Part shown: one piece after another, positions 29,711 through 42,436 of the stretch | Layout of the letters: each line of letters opens with the position of its first letter | Numbering within the stretch: position 1 is the first letter of the stretch | NCBI GenBank assembly: GCA_001600455.1 | Contig: BCKC01000003.1 | Location: 2,428,168-2,492,167 of the forward strand | Reading direction: 5' to 3' | Length of the DNA stretch: 64,000 nucleotides | From: Endocalyx cinctus | Taxonomy: Eukaryota; Ascomycota; Sordariomycetes; Amphisphaeriales; Apiosporaceae | Program-made: the position numbers and the translations under genes | The notes under the pieces: generated by a model | What the model was told of the DNA's origin: nothing | Database searches by the model: none | Seen by the model: only the letters and a program-made list of their open reading frames with translations

Positions 29711-31570
29711 GAAGACAAGAAAGAAAAAAGTTATGGGTGGAATAATGGGCCGGTTAAGCGCATCGATCAGTCATCTGAAACTCTCTATTCCTTTCTTTTC
29801 TCGTGGTTTCTACACTATGATCTTCGACTAAGTTATTTCTTTCCTTCTTTCTATACTATTTTAGGCTTCATTATATTGGAAACCACGCGAGATTGGTGGC
29901 ATTGTCACAGAATGGGAAAAAGGGATAGTTGCCCAAGACTTGTTCCCGAACCCCTGATGCTGGGTGGTACGATTTGATTGGGCGGAGCCCCTGTCGTAAC
30001 GTCGTACCAAAACGGACGCTGAAGGTCCGGATTCCCACGTCCGTCCGTCTTTCTTCTCGCCCGGGACGAAGAAAGAAAAGATGACTTTTTTTCGGCCCGC
30101 TCGTTAATTATTTTTGGTTATTGTGGAGTTGATTTCCATGGGTTTATTGTCTAGTAACACCAATAACGTGGCCTGGTTTTTAAATTAAGTCACACACGCA
30201 CTTCGCATACACTCGCTGCTCAACCAAAAGCCAACAGTTTTCGGGTCGTTCTCGGCACATATATTAATTAATTATGACGTCGATCAACTAGTCCTTTTTC
30301 TAAAAGATGAATCAATCAGTTATCGTCTGCGGATACTTGAAATATATATCAGTCACCTAACCTCCGTGGTCTTGAATAAGGCAATGAAGTTGAAACTGGA
30401 GATCGTGAAATATAATGTACGATCTCTATAGCCTCACTTTTTTTTTGTTGGGACTACCATTCAATAATCTCGAAACAGAAGATAGCCTCGGCCAAAGACT
30501 GGATTAAGATATGACATGATGATTATTCACTCCCGAATGCAGCTCATTTATATGTAAACGCGGCAGGCCCTACGCGCGTCGCCGTTTGTTCAAAATCCTC
30601 CACGAATCGTTTGGAATTTATTGACACGAGAATTTTCCTTCCTCGCAGTATGACTAGGAAACCATAATAGGAGAACGTTAAAAAATTATTGATGGGTTGA
30701 TTCAGATCACCGTTTTACCATTCAGCTTGAAATTTCTGAGCAATTCATTATTTTACCCAACTCTTATTTTCCTCTCTGGACAGCGCTTATTTTCGAGAAG
30801 ATCAACAAAACTATAAATAAGATAGGTATAAACGTAGCTCTCCTACTCATCGTAAGAGAAACGAAAAGAAGGACCTCAATAGGATGGAAAGATGAAAACA
30901 TTGCCTAGCAATACAGGGGTAAAGGGGATGACTGGGGTATATACTCTGTAGGTATAGACGAGATGTTATATAATAGGGATGGCTTGTTACTTTAATATCT
31001 ATTCGTATCCAAACACACACCAACTCATCATCAAGCTAGAGCAAACTCTACATGAAAACCTAAGACCCCTTATTTGGTTAGATACGCGTCAATACATTGA
31101 AACAAAGAATTGAGCCAAGACATGACAAAATTATTGATCTTTGAGATCTCTCATTCATTATTCGCGAAGAGTAAACTTGCCTCCTCTAACGGATCATCAC
31201 AAGAATAGATCCGAGAAGCTATTAAAAAGACTATATAATGTGTACGTATACGCCAAGTGCCATTTGCCTTGCGCCATCCATATTAGAGGATAATTCATGC
31301 ATTTTGTCTAAGAGGAGCATCATGATCAACTTGCCCTCTCTCTCTTTTCTTTTGAGATCATAGGAAAAAAAAAAACCTTCGAATCTTTCTTTAATACTTC
31401 GCCTAAACCATTGTGACATCTTTCCCTCACACGGCTTGGAAAAAAACAAAGATTTCGCAACCATAAAACGCCATTTCTCTAATGCCCATCGCGGGGGTTC
31501 CGATACATTCCATAAAACATGATATTCCTTTTCATGCTCCGCGTCTATATACATTCCGTGCTTGGCTGTC

Positions 31571-34500
31571 CTACGGCCAAGCGCCGGACTGAGAATGATT
31601 TTTCCGAGCGGGTCGATCTCGGAAATAATTATACCGCATTGGGTCGTGTTCAGACGTAATATCGTCTTCTTGGGGTAAACCGCCATATCCCTGTGGACCA
31701 CCGCCGAGCATACCAGCACCACCGGGGGCGGAGGAAAAGCGATCCACGCTACGGTCTCGAGATGCAGCTCCAACCATGGGCATGGCAGCTGCGTTTCCTA
31801 TCAAATTGGCGCCACTGTCGTTCCCGTGGGTGTATAAGGGGCGTCGACCCCGGCCCGATTCTATTGGCGACATGTAAGGACTACTCATCGGAGGGGCATA
31901 GCCGCTAGGGTAAGTCATTCCAACATCGACGGTTGGTGACATAACTCTGCCGGGGCTGCCCACGCGAGGCACTGGTGCAAATGTTGGACTACCAGCTCGC
32001 GACCATGAGTCACTGCCATTCCACATGCTGCCTGGCGTATCGGGACGAACGATGTCAGTGGGACGACCGAAAAGATCACCCCCACCGTGCTCCGAGGCGA
32101 ATTCCGACCGATTTTTATAATACTCGAAATCAAGCTTCGATTCCGGCACAATCTCGAATCCAGGAATACCGGCAGATTTACCAGGCTTTCCAGCAGCCAT
32201 GTTGTTTAAGACATAAGCATCGGAGTAGCCTGAAGTAGACATCGTATCGCCAGAGTAGACTTCACGACCGTCGGAAAGCCGACCTTTGTATATCGAGGCA
32301 AGGATGTTCTGGGCCTTGGCGTGCACCATTGGGGTGATGAGACCTTTGTACAAGGCAGGGTGGCCAAACCGAGCTGCGAGTCGATCTGAGCGAAGGGGAT
32401 CCTTCAAGCCGGTGGCTTCAGTTCGCTTGCTCACATTGCGCGTCGAGTAGTAGTGAATCTTGTCGTCAAACGTTCGCGAGCAGTAGAGCTTGAAGATAAC
32501 CATGGTGAAAGGTAAAGGGATCGCCGCAAATGCCATCGTATGGGTGCCATCTCCACGGACAAACACGGCTAAAAATGTCACTAGGTTTGCCAGAATGGTG
32601 CCGAAAACGAAGCGGTTGAACAGTACGCGCCAAAACATGCCTCCAGATTCGGTTTTCGTGACGAAGATGTAGAGTAGTAAATATTTCTTTAGCCAGACAT
32701 CGATCGAAAAGTACAAGGCAGCGGCGGGTAAGACCATTGGCTGGAGTCCAGCGAAGCAGAGGGCGACGGTGGCGTAAAACAAGAAATAATTGTAATAACT
32801 AGCATAGTCAAATGCGGGTGGCGCGGTTAACTCGATCAACTCTCTAGGAGTCGGGCTGGAGAATTTGCGCATGCAATACGTGTAAATTAGAGTCCATAGC
32901 TGTGCGAGATCGGCAGCAGCACCTAGATTTCTTTGCAAAAGCCAGGTGACCCAAAAGATGGAAGTGTTGCAAAGGGACAGGAACAATGTTACTTGGAAAT
33001 TGTTCTCAAGGATGGCCTGCCATGCATCCATACCTTTCTGGGTATCAGAGACGACAGATGCGACAAAATTCCAGATGGAACTAAATAGCGAGAATACGAT
33101 CAAGTTGTTAAATACGAAGAAGGCGTAGAGTTTCGCTACAACGTGGCGCTCTCGTCCAGTCTTGGTCCGGTCGCCGGCGCGGACCGAAAGCCGCCGAAAA
33201 AGTATAGGTAGGACAAGGAAGACCAAGGAGGTGATAGCCGGGGACGCGACACCCTGAACGATAGACCAAAAGTCGGTATTGGCTGATAGCGTTCTCTCGA
33301 ATGTGTCCCAAACCAGGCCCAGATTGGTCAAGTTAACCAGGAAGATAGCGATTAACGCGTTTGGCACGATCCAGAGAAAGGTTAAGAGCAAAATCCACAA
33401 GTTCACGATGAGCCGTCGCCAGTTTCGAGTAGCAGGACTCAGGCCGATATTTTCCCAGATAATGTCGTTTGGTTTCGGGGCAAGACGCACAGTTGTACCG
33501 TGGGGCTTCTTCTTGCGCATAGCGTATGCGATAGCATGAGCTTCAGATATGTCGTCATAGCTAGCAAAACCATAAGGCAAGGTACTACGCTTGTCTAAGC
33601 TGGTTCTAGCCTCCTTCACCTCAAGTTCAAGCTCCCGGATACGCTGTGTCAAGTATTCAATAGCATCAACTTTTTGACCTTTAGGGTAGGTATCGTAGGA
33701 CGGATCCTTCTTGGACGGATAACACATCGGTCGAGACGATGGGAGATTTTGAGGGTCCCTAAGATACTTGGCTAAAACTTTCTCGAGCTTGCGAACGGTA
33801 TGGTCGTGTTGTAGGATGAGGTTCGGGATATGCTTCACGTTTCGTGCAACAACGGTCCTGGAGAACGAGGATTGGGGAATAACCGAATCGATAATTCTGG
33901 CGATGCCTTCATCGGAGCCCATTAATTTTGGGATATCGGTCAACTAAACTTTAATTAGCGATTTTCGGCGTCGAAGAATATGCCGCCAAGTCCAGCACAA
34001 CATACCATTAAAGTTCGAGCTGACAAGCTAGTTTGATATTCGTCGCTTTCGAAGTACAAGCGCCTTAATTGCATAACTCTTCTATAGTTATACCAGAGAA
34101 ATCCGCATACGATGAAGTTGATCAAGTACGCGACAACAAGTAATCCCCAGATCGATCGAGTGGAAGCGCTCATCGGCGTGAATCGAAGGAACCATCGCGT
34201 ATCGTCGCCTGTATCTTCATTTAAAACGTAATATATAGGTAGTAAAATACCACCGCCGACGAGACTGATGCTTAAGAACATATTACGACACATTCTCGTA
34301 AAACGCATGAATATGGCAGCATCCATGCCGGCATGGGCAACAAAGTCTTTCTCGCCCGTTCTCCACAAGGGAACAACCCAGGCGAGGTATCCTTTACCGA
34401 TCGGGGGCGGTGCATGTCTTTCGTCGGCGTGTTTCAATTTCGGAGCGTATACGACACTATTGTACGGGCGGAGGAAAGAGAATGCCACGGCGATGAAAAC

Positions 34501-34710
34501 AGTGACGCCTAACGATGTAGCCAAGGCAGACCAAATAGCACCACTTCCCAGCTGCGAAATATGTCAGTAGCGTGTCACGGCATTGTCGGGGAACAGTATT
34601 ATTACCGATTGCTTAAAGGGGTTTTGCAGCAACTCGAGCAGTTCCTCGGCTGGGCTCTTGGGGTCGTCCCTTATCATTAGACGTTCTACGTAAGGGAGAA
34701 GGTGCTCCAT
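31571..34710 (-). CDS. OSCA/CSC1-type calcium-permeable cation channel (DUF221/RSN1 family)
   Basis: Exons 34710-34606, 34551-34006 and 33943-31571 give 1007 residues. Introns are 34552-34605 (54 nt) and 33944-34005 (62 nt, GTATGT...TTTAG); joining restores SARTLMLTDIPK, the conserved entry into the cytosolic domain. The first exon carries a short leader; exon 2 encodes the N-terminal spans (VTVFIAVAFSFLRPYNSVVYAPK). A cytosolic loop with a helical pair follows (HDHTVRKLEKVLAKYL, EYLTQRIRELELEVKEA). The RSN1-type seven-span pore domain (IIWENIGLSPATRNWRR...) is next, then a long Ser/Gly/Pro-rich tail of about 250 residues. OSCA/TMEM63 proteins are osmotic- or tension-gated cation channels; the fungal members are linked to stress and membrane trafficking. 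The tail differs from well-known members and is probably cytosolic. Confidence 0.9.
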
Positions 34711-35700
34711 CTTGGAAGACAAGCGTCTCGGAGACGTCCGGAAATAGATAATCAGTCTTGTTCCTCCTTAAAAGGCGTGAATCTTTTGCGTCTGGCGCTC
34801 GAAAGACGAAATTTTACTGCCACATCGAGAGGATTAATAACCAGGTATTAATGTCGTGTAATTAAGTAAGCGAAATCTGGTTCGATTTTCTGAGGTTCCG
34901 ACGTGCAAGACTGGCGAAAGTTAAATCTTGTCTATATACACGCTCATCTATTATCAGGGGTGAAAAAAGTTGGCGTCAATTTCGAGGGATACGGTAGAAT
35001 TATCTCGTTATCGATAGTTGTGTGCGATCAAGCGAATGACTCGGGAATATAATGTGAAGTAGTTCGGCGCAAATTTTGAGGGAGGTGGAGAGAAGTAGCA
35101 ACCAAGGCACGGCGGTTGGAGAGACCAGTGATAGAATCCGAGGAGTGCTCTTAAAGTGAATGAGAAAGGGTTGGTCTTAGGATCGGATGGGTTTGAATTA
35201 TTAGATAGAAATTTCAAGGGGAAGAATACCAAACGAGCGTAATGATCAGACCAGAAACAAGTTGAAAGATGAGTAAATAGGTATTCTACCTCGTCTAAGA
35301 GGAATGTCTATAGGAGAAAGAGAAGATAGGGAGAATAGACCTGAGGGTTTGCGTAGTGTAGTGTGGTCAGGTACAAGATAAGAGATAGAATAGAAAAAAA
35401 AAAGTTTCTTATTTCCTAGAGGTATTTTTGGTACCCGGTACTTTGTAACAGTAGCGCGAAGTTGCTTATTACATTGTTAAATTACCGTGATTGCGGTAAT
35501 TAGAAGTAGAAGTACAACTGACTAGTTAAGTATGACAACCTTGAATTTAGACAACTTAAGTATGTACAGTACACTACAGAGTATGACTTAGGTACGCATA
35601 ACCCCCTTTACAAAGGTCAAATATACTATAATTGTACAATTGTCAGGACCGTTGGAAAAATCTTTAGTGTATGTACATGTCGGATAATAGAGTACCTAAG

Positions 35701-35752
35701 CAGCTAGGCTAGCTGCTAGGTAGGTACCTAGCCTGCCTAGCCTGCCTAGGTA
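35701..35752. repeat. CTAGG/CCTAG palindrome-rich simple sequence
   Basis: A stretch built from CTAGG, GGTACC and AGCCTGCCT units, with two copies of AGCCTGCCT and overlapping palindromes (GGTACC, CTAG). Similar TACCT/AGGTA clusters recur near 26226 and 60509 and elsewhere in the non-coding DNA. They look like a genome-specific simple-sequence class. Confidence 0.6.
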
Positions 35753-36149
35753 TTACAGACTCGGGCTGTCGGGTAGAGAATACTTAAGTAAATAGAATGG
35801 CCACCTGATCAATAAGCATTCGTCGTATCTATTCAATTTCAAAATTTGTTGTATTTGTCACTCTATTTGTCTATTTGTTACATACACGGTATGTTTACAT
35901 ATGTACGCATGTGTTGTTTGTTAGAATGTTATTAACATACGTTATTTAGAATGGTGTAGTACCCGTGGACCTTAGGTACATGTACTGTAGTATGTACTGT
36001 AGGTATGTCTCTGTAGTCTGGTGTTCTAGAATCATATCCCTTATATTGGGGGACCCCCATCAGATATTAGCGGACTAATAAGAATATGACAGTAAGTAAA
36101 GTATTCTGGGGCTATTTTTGACCTATCCATCCGATTGTTATGATCCGAG

Positions 36150-36280
36150 TGATCGCCTACCCCCGGTTCGCAGGTGGGAACGGCATCCTCGAATACGAGA
36201 ATTTTCAAGGGTATCCTTATGCACGGATTCCACGGTATTGCTAAGACCCCGACATCGAAGGGCAAGAGTTCGCATATCAT
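36150..36280 (-). pseudogene. possible decayed amidase-signature fragment
   Basis: A minus-strand frame begins MICELLPFDVGVLAIPWN, then has IPLKILVFEDAVPTCEPGV. In fungal amidases a segment like 'D-x-x-V-x-P-I-P-W-r' is followed by 'lPekLxiGvmxDDGvVxPhPPV', and the order and spacing here are similar. The key residues have drifted and the frame soon stops, so at best this is a short relic. By-eye similarity only. Confidence 0.25.
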
Positions 36281-36408
36281 AATATTATTATCCGTATGCG
36301 TAATGTGTCCAATAACATATATTACATCCTATTTCTCTCTCTCTTTTTTTTTCGCTCCTTATTTGTTCCTAGGCTGCTAGGTCAAGTCAAGAATAATTGA
36401 ACAAACCG

Positions 36409-36433
36409 AAAAAAAAAAAAAAAAAAAAAAAAA
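36409..36433 (+). repeat. A25 homopolymer
   Basis: An uninterrupted run of 25 A within intergenic DNA. It could be the 3' end of an old retroposed element, but no element was recognised next to it. Confidence 0.9.
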
Positions 36434-37952
36434 CGAGGCTTACATTCCCACTATGATATCAACTTAATACAAGTTAGAAAAAGTCAGGGTAAATACCTGG
36501 TTTAAAGGTAAAACTATTAGATGTGCCGCGTCAAAATACTACTCTATACCACCCAATTTTCCCAGTATTATTTGCATTTCAGCGCAATTCAGGGCATTTC
36601 AGGGTCCTCTTAATCGTTGATCTTAACCAAACTTGACAGGTACGGGTACTAAAGCTTAAGTCTAATGGGTAAGGTTGGTTTAGTTCAGCCTGCCAGCGTC
36701 CTCGGAATGACGTTTTGGGTTATGAAATTTCTTTTCCTTTCTTTTCTTTAGGTATCTTTTTTTTTTATCTCTACTATTTTATTTCTTGATTCGCAACATG
36801 TTACTGTAAGCGAAGATAAAATAAATAAGCCGACTTGTTTTTTGGGTGCATGATCCAAGATAATAATAGCCTACTAAATAAACAGAAGGCAACGTGACGA
36901 ACGGATAACACAACGCGATCCCACACGTTACAATCGAACGTGAACAGCAGGCTTGCTCCCAACAAAAAAAAATCTATATCTTGTGACTATGTCATTGGTT
37001 CGATCCCATTGAAAGAGGGAGCGATCGTGTGGAGGCTGAGCAGCTTAAAGCTAATCTCACCCACCGCCGTTCCTGCATTCTTCCTCAGTGCCGTAACAGC
37101 GCTCGCACATATGCGCCGACGAAGGTAGTATTATTTTGAAGGAAAAGACTCACTCAAAAACCTCAGTTGTTTTTGTAGATGCGAACCGCTTGCACCACCA
37201 TCTCCAGTTCTTAAAGAGCTTGGATTCCCCATGTGTATACCGTAAGTTAGAATTAAGAACTGCCAAGAATTCCCCATTGCGGGATAATAAATGGATCGTG
37301 ACCGAAGCACTAGCCGAAAAGACATAGGGTTAAGATGGGGAGAAATAGGTATTATGTAGGCCTCTTCGCTACCAAACGTATACGAGAGGCTAATTACATA
37401 GTGTAATCGTTCATTGGCGAGGAGGCCGCCGATGGAGAATATAACCACCGATTCTCATGTTCCTCCCAAAATCGCTTTCTTTTACGTTTTAACTTACTTA
37501 CGCTATCTATTGGCAATAGCAGAGCAGAAAATGGTGAATACGAAGGGAAATTTTAGAAAAAGAAATGAAAAATGAAAAATGAAAAAAAGAGCTTTTATTC
37601 TTCCAATGACTGAATCATGATTTATATGTACATATCCCTATGTTGTCCCTAAACAAAACAAAACAAAACAAAGCTGATAGAGTCTCGCGTGAACACCGTC
37701 CACTACGTAAACTCCAAAGTTAAAAAAGTTTATGGATCAGATAACTCAAAGCTATCGGTCCGCTTGGGTAAGAAAACATCATGGTATGGGACGGAAGTGA
37801 GCAAAACAAAACCCTGTACACCTCCTGTTGAAGCTAGCAGCGCCCTCTCTTTCTATTCAGAGGAGGGGAAGTGAATAGTTTAAAATGAAGCAGAAAACAA
37901 AAAGACACCATGTTTCTTTGTTTCATATTTTCTCTCTCATTTGCGAATCGAA

Positions 37953-39042
37953 TCAATCGGCCGAACCCTGACTTCTAGTCTTCCTTGCCGTCCGACCGAC
38001 GGGGGGAAGAACTTTCTTCTCCTTTTTCGGACGGGCGGGCTGTTTCTTCTGGGCCTCTTCCTCAGCGCCGTTAGCATCGCCGTTAGTCTTCTGCTTCTTC
38101 TCGGCTGGGGGTTGTTGATCTTCTTTTTCCTTTTCTTTCCCTTCTTCGTTCGCGTCACCGTTGACCTCCGTTGCTGCTTCTGCTACGGCTGCTGTCGATC
38201 TCTTCCTCTTATCCCCGACGCCGTCCGCCGACTGACCGTCGTTAGGAGAGGTGGCCGTCGTGACCTCCGGGACTTCCGTCTTCTCGGTTCCCGTGGTAAC
38301 CGTGGGCGCGGCGTCAGCAGTACTCGTAGTAGCAGAGTCAGCTTCTGCGACCGTAGCGTCGGCGCCGTCGGCGGTAGGTTTAGTATCGGACGGAATTAAA
38401 GCGCCCGACATGGCGACGTCGTTGGCGGGGGGCATATCCTGATCGCGGGTTTCTTCAACCGACACGGGCTTTGGCGGGTCCGACGTTTCTGTATCGCCGC
38501 TACCACCGTTTGGCTGGGCTGGCGCTTCGACCGCGCCGGCGTTGGTTGTCTCCGCATTAGCGGTCGTAGGGATGGGATCGGCTGGTTTCTCTGGCTGTTG
38601 CGCCAATTTGTCCGCCTCGTCCATCTTTTCGGCCAACGCGTCTTTCTTCGTCTCCTTAGAGGCGGACGAAGAAACGTCAGGGACGATCGGGACTACGGTA
38701 GCACTAGAATCTCCGTTTTTCTCGGGAGCCGTAGTCTTCGGCACCATGGTAGCATCTACAGTACTTGCTGGCTCCTTTGCGATAGGCGGAAGGTTGCCAG
38801 GGTCCGACTCAGGTACCTTGGTCTCAACGCCTGTGATTGGTGAGGGATAGGTTAGCGCACTGTATATATACTGTATCAGAGCTCCGGCACAAAGAGGGTG
38901 AGGTTGCGCGAAACACTGGGTAGAGTCAACGAGAAGTCAATTAAATAAATAAATGTAATCCAGATAGTCGCTATATCAAGATGAAGCAAAAATGCAAAGG
39001 ATTATTACCGTTCGCGACACCGTTAGTGGTCTTGTCAGCCAT
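37953..39042 (-). CDS. disordered nuclear-type protein with conserved C-terminal RTARKTRSQ motif
   Basis: Exons 39042-39009 and 38830-37953 (intron 38831-39008, GTAATA...ACAG) give 303 residues. The first exon encodes only MADKTTNGVAN plus one base. Almost the whole protein is predicted disordered: Ala/Thr/Glu/Pro-rich up to about 215, then alternating acidic and basic blocks with nuclear-localisation-like clusters (KRKR, KKQK, RPKKEKK). It ends PPVGRTARKTRSQGSAD. I recognise the GRTARKTRSQ tail as recurring in fungal hypothetical proteins. No enzymatic domain is present. A chromatin or nucleolar role would fit the charge pattern but is inference. The low-complexity composition makes it prone to indels. 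Confidence 0.75.
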
Positions 39043-41449
39043 GTCAATGACGTAATTGTTAGTAGCTATGGACGGAAGGACAGTGTTAATTTATAAGCGA
39101 CTCAAAAGAATATACGACCAAAGTACTTTAAGGAGTAAAAAGGAATAAAAATAAGAGAAGATATTTGATATTGAATGGTTGTGATACGTGGAATGATGAT
39201 TTGTTCTTGGACGTTAGTTGGATAATGGTAATGATGGTTATGAGAAAGAAAATGAGAAAATTAGAAATAGAGAGAATGTGAGCTTTGAGGAGCAAAGGTA
39301 AGAAGGTGAGGTCGGTCAAGCTTCATGCGCGCATCTCACGGATAGCAACGCAAGCCAATCAGAAAGCATGACGGACCGGGAAAACAATAAAGAAACGACC
39401 TCCTGTGTAGCTCACGTAACCTTGACACATAAGATGAACTAGGATACGGCTATCGGCCTTTTATTCTTAAAGTGAAGTACAGTATTCTTGCTTGCTTCCG
39501 ATCTCCAGTCTACTATTATGGATAGTAATCAATATGGATCCTAGGGAAAAAATGAGGGGAAACGGCATATTCCACCCATTCCATCCTGTTATAATGAACG
39601 GTGAAATCATTTCTCATAAGTTCCTGTTACCTGATTTCGTTTTTTTTTTTAGCCTGGAAGAATATGTTTTATCCCGTCGATCAAGATTGTTGTTAACCCT
39701 ATACAGTACTTGTACTTTTCGATTGCCGAGAGAATATGTGTGTGCAACGCTTTAAGTAGCCCTCACGGATTTATTGTTTTAGCTTCACCGTCCAAAGTTT
39801 AAAAAAACAGTAAAGTTTATGAAATGATTAATCAGCGTGCTTAGGTAAACATTTTGCAATATCCTAAGGTTAGATGTTACTTACCGTAGGAAGATGCTCA
39901 TCTTGATATCTACTTCTTCCTTCTTCGGTCATTCAATTAAGTACCTTACATCCTAGACGACGTAGATCTTAACTTCCTTCTTTATCCTTTTCAATTTGAT
40001 GTAAGTTTTCCTACACGTTTAACGCCATAGAAGAATAGTTGCATAAGAGGCAAGCTTTATAGGATCGGGGAGGCGTTCTCGTGGCTGTTCACCTGGTGAT
40101 AGGCGTGACAAAATATACCAAGTATCCATTAATCAACATAACCGGAGTTACTCTTCCTCTTGCTATATACCACTAAGATCTGAAGAAGCAAATTTTCATA
40201 CTACCCACGCAGCCACGCATCATTTCACATTTAGACCACTTTCAACAACTAGCGTTTAGCCACTGATAGATATACTACTAGACTATATACAGCCGCCACC
40301 CAGCTTAGAAGATCCTGCATGTAGAAGATCTCGTGTTTCCTTTCGAATCCTCCCTCCCCCTTTCGATGGGATAGGAGAGCTACCAAAGGTATTATTTGAT
40401 ATCGCCTTTATGTCCGGCTATAATCTATATCAATATAGCGTGAAATGAGATTCAGATATATATGATCATGTTGGAGTAAATCACCTAGGGAAAAAGGTCA
40501 ATTATGAGAGCTCGCAATCGGGCAGAATCAGTGCTGCAAAGGGAACGTTTCCTCGAACGATCTGATTAAGGATTGGAGATCTTCCAAGACTTCCTTCACA
40601 GGAATACGAGATCTCTCTGGAACTTTTCGAACTGATGCGGCCATTGATACTCGTAGAGGGTGAGACGGTATCGTGATTGACCGCGGCCAATCTCATTCTG
40701 ACCCCTTCTTGTAATACAATTGATCCTGTTAACAAGGGCACTCGCTGATCACCATCATACACGAAAAGCCGGTTCTCAAGTCTGATACATCCTCATAAGG
40801 CGATAGTTTCAAACTTATTATAATAATTGCCTAGAGATAAATTATTCCAAAGGGTAGTGTTCAAGCCGTACCTACCTCGCTTCAATGTATCAAGGAGATC
40901 CTCTAATAGTGCTATGTTTGAAAGAACTAGTGGACGATACATAGATCAAGAAGATCATGATGACAGCGAAGTGAATCTTTCACTTGTCCTCAGAATGTCT
41001 CGCATAATATACCTCTGAAGTGTCAACGCGACCCAGAACATTGAAACCTACCATCAAGGAAAACCTTAGGACTACATTGTAGCAAAATGACTATATTCCT
41101 ATCGATGAAAACAGTTTTCGGATTTCGGACATCAAAATAAGTCCATGCTTACAAATGGTATGTAAAATTGATGCCAAGGAAAAATTAAAGGGGGGGAAAG
41201 GAAGGGGGTATCTCCAATATACAAGTACGCACGCAAGTTCAGTCAATCAATATCATGAAGAGGTTGATTTATAAGCTATAATATATGGAATTATTGTAAG
41301 GGAGGAGAATGAGGCGAGTAGGAAGCATAAATAATAAGGGCTGCGACTGAGTCGCAGTGTATGCTATGGTGCTGGACTTTAGCAACAAACCGCAGACATT
41401 TTTAAAGAAGGCAGCGATCCTGATCACGCAATAATTATAAATCAATAAA
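39043..41449. other. 2.4-kb intergenic region
   Basis: A divergent region between the disordered-protein gene (minus) and the SDR gene (plus). Frames at 40502-40762 (minus) and 40827-41018 (plus) start at GTG/TTG and show no known domain. Nothing else is seen. Confidence 0.5.
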
Positions 41450-42436
41450 ATGGTTTCTTTGCAGATAGTACAGAAGTCTAACGCCCACATCGCGAATCTT
41501 CCCAAAGGGCTCGTTGTGCTGTTCATGGGTGCCACAGCCGGCATTGGAGAGAGCACCTTGAAGCAGTTCTCCCGATATGCCCCTAGCCCGCGTATATACA
41601 GCGTCGCACGACCCACAGCGGTCGCTACCCACGAGGAACTACTCGCGACGCTACGCGAATCCAATCCGAAAGCTACCTTTGAGCTAATCACGGCCGATGT
41701 GTCGCTGGTTTCCGAGGTCGACAAGGTCATCAACCTCATCAAGCAGAAAGAATCCAAGCTTGATATGTTGATCATGTCCATGGGGTTCATGGCCTTCGAG
41801 GGGCGCAAGACCACGAGCGAGGGCCTCGAACCGTCCATGTCGACCCGATACTACTCGCGTCACCGAGCCGTGCAAGGGCTGCTTCCGTTGCTAAACAACA
41901 GCCCGAACAGCCCGCGCATCGTATCCGTTCTGGCGGGCGGGTTGGAGGCCACCATGAACGAGGAAGACCTTGACCTGCGGGAGGGGGATCACTGGTCCTT
42001 CTGGAACGCGTCGGTCCACGCCGCCACGATGCACACGCTGACGCTCGAGAGGATTGCGCGCGAGAACCCTCGGCTGAGCATCGTGCACTGGCTTCCGGGT
42101 CCGACGGCAACGAAAGCGCTGGAGCGGGCTAGGAAATCCGGCATGTCCTTTACCAACGAGATGCCCGTCGAGGAGGCCGGCGAGCGTGCTGTTTTCTTGG
42201 CCACTAACGACCGGTATGCCGTGCAGAGCGGTGGTTTAGTGCCGGTGCCGGCGGAACTGGAGCCTGCGAAGAAGTCAGGGGGTGGTATCTTCCTAGTCAA
42301 TCCGAAAGGAGAAATCACCGAAAACGAAGCTGTGCTAGCTGATATGAGGGATAGAGGTGTAGATAAGGTAGTGTGGGATTTCACTGAAAACTTATTTGCT
42401 TCATGTGTGGGTCCAGCAACAAGCTCTCAGAATTAA
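41450..42436 (+). CDS. divergent short-chain dehydrogenase/reductase
   Basis: A single-exon gene of 328 residues. The Rossmann nucleotide motif is GATAGIGE at 27-34, followed by predicted strands IYSVARP and LITADVS. The canonical NNAG is replaced by MSMGF, and the Tyr-x3-Lys catalytic pair is replaced by a YYSRHRAVQ segment, where Arg stands in the Lys position. This variant forms its own branch of fungal SDR-like proteins, often seen in metabolite clusters, so standard alcohol/ketone chemistry should not be assumed. The C-terminal third (GGGIFLVNPKGE, VVWDFTENL) is also typical of that branch. ATG 41450 gives the usual MVSLQIVQ start. No cluster backbone gene is near. Confidence 0.85.
   Translation: MVSLQIVQKSNAHIANLPKGLVVLFMGATAGIGESTLKQFSRYAPSPRIYSVARPTAVATHEELLATLRESNPKATFELITADVSLVSEVDKVINLIKQKESKLDMLIMSMGFMAFEGRKTTSEGLEPSMSTRYYSRHRAVQGLLPLLNNSPNSPRIVSVLAGGLEATMNEEDLDLREGDHWSFWNASVHAATMHTLTLERIARENPRLSIVHWLPGPTATKALERARKSGMSFTNEMPVEEAGERAVFLATNDRYAVQSGGLVPVPAELEPAKKSGGGIFLVNPKGEITENEAVLADMRDRGVDKVVWDFTENLFASCVGPATSSQN

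Larger units (their letters stand above)
29391..31570. other. 2.2-kb intergenic region upstream of AA9
   Basis: Promoter side of the AA9 gene and 3' side of the OSCA-type channel gene, both on the minus strand. Apart from the sites listed separately I see no gene, RNA or repeat. Confidence 0.5.
34711..37952. other. 3.2-kb intergenic region
   Basis: Between the divergent-side 5' end of the channel gene and the 3' end of the next minus-strand gene. It contains a CTAGG/TACCT palindromic tract (35701-35752), a possible decayed amidase fragment (about 36150-36280, minus) and an A25 run at 36409-36433. No intact gene was found. The GGTTCGATCCC near 36997 is discussed as rejected. Confidence 0.55.

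Noticed and set aside
31231..31773. 180-codon minus-strand frame overlapping the end of the OSCA-type gene
   Set aside because: In a different frame from the channel's C-terminal tail. The channel frame has the expected tail and stop, so this is a shadow.
36997..37007. GGTTCGATCCC, a tRNA B-box-like sequence
   Set aside because: No A-box, no acceptor-stem pairing and no cloverleaf could be drawn around it.
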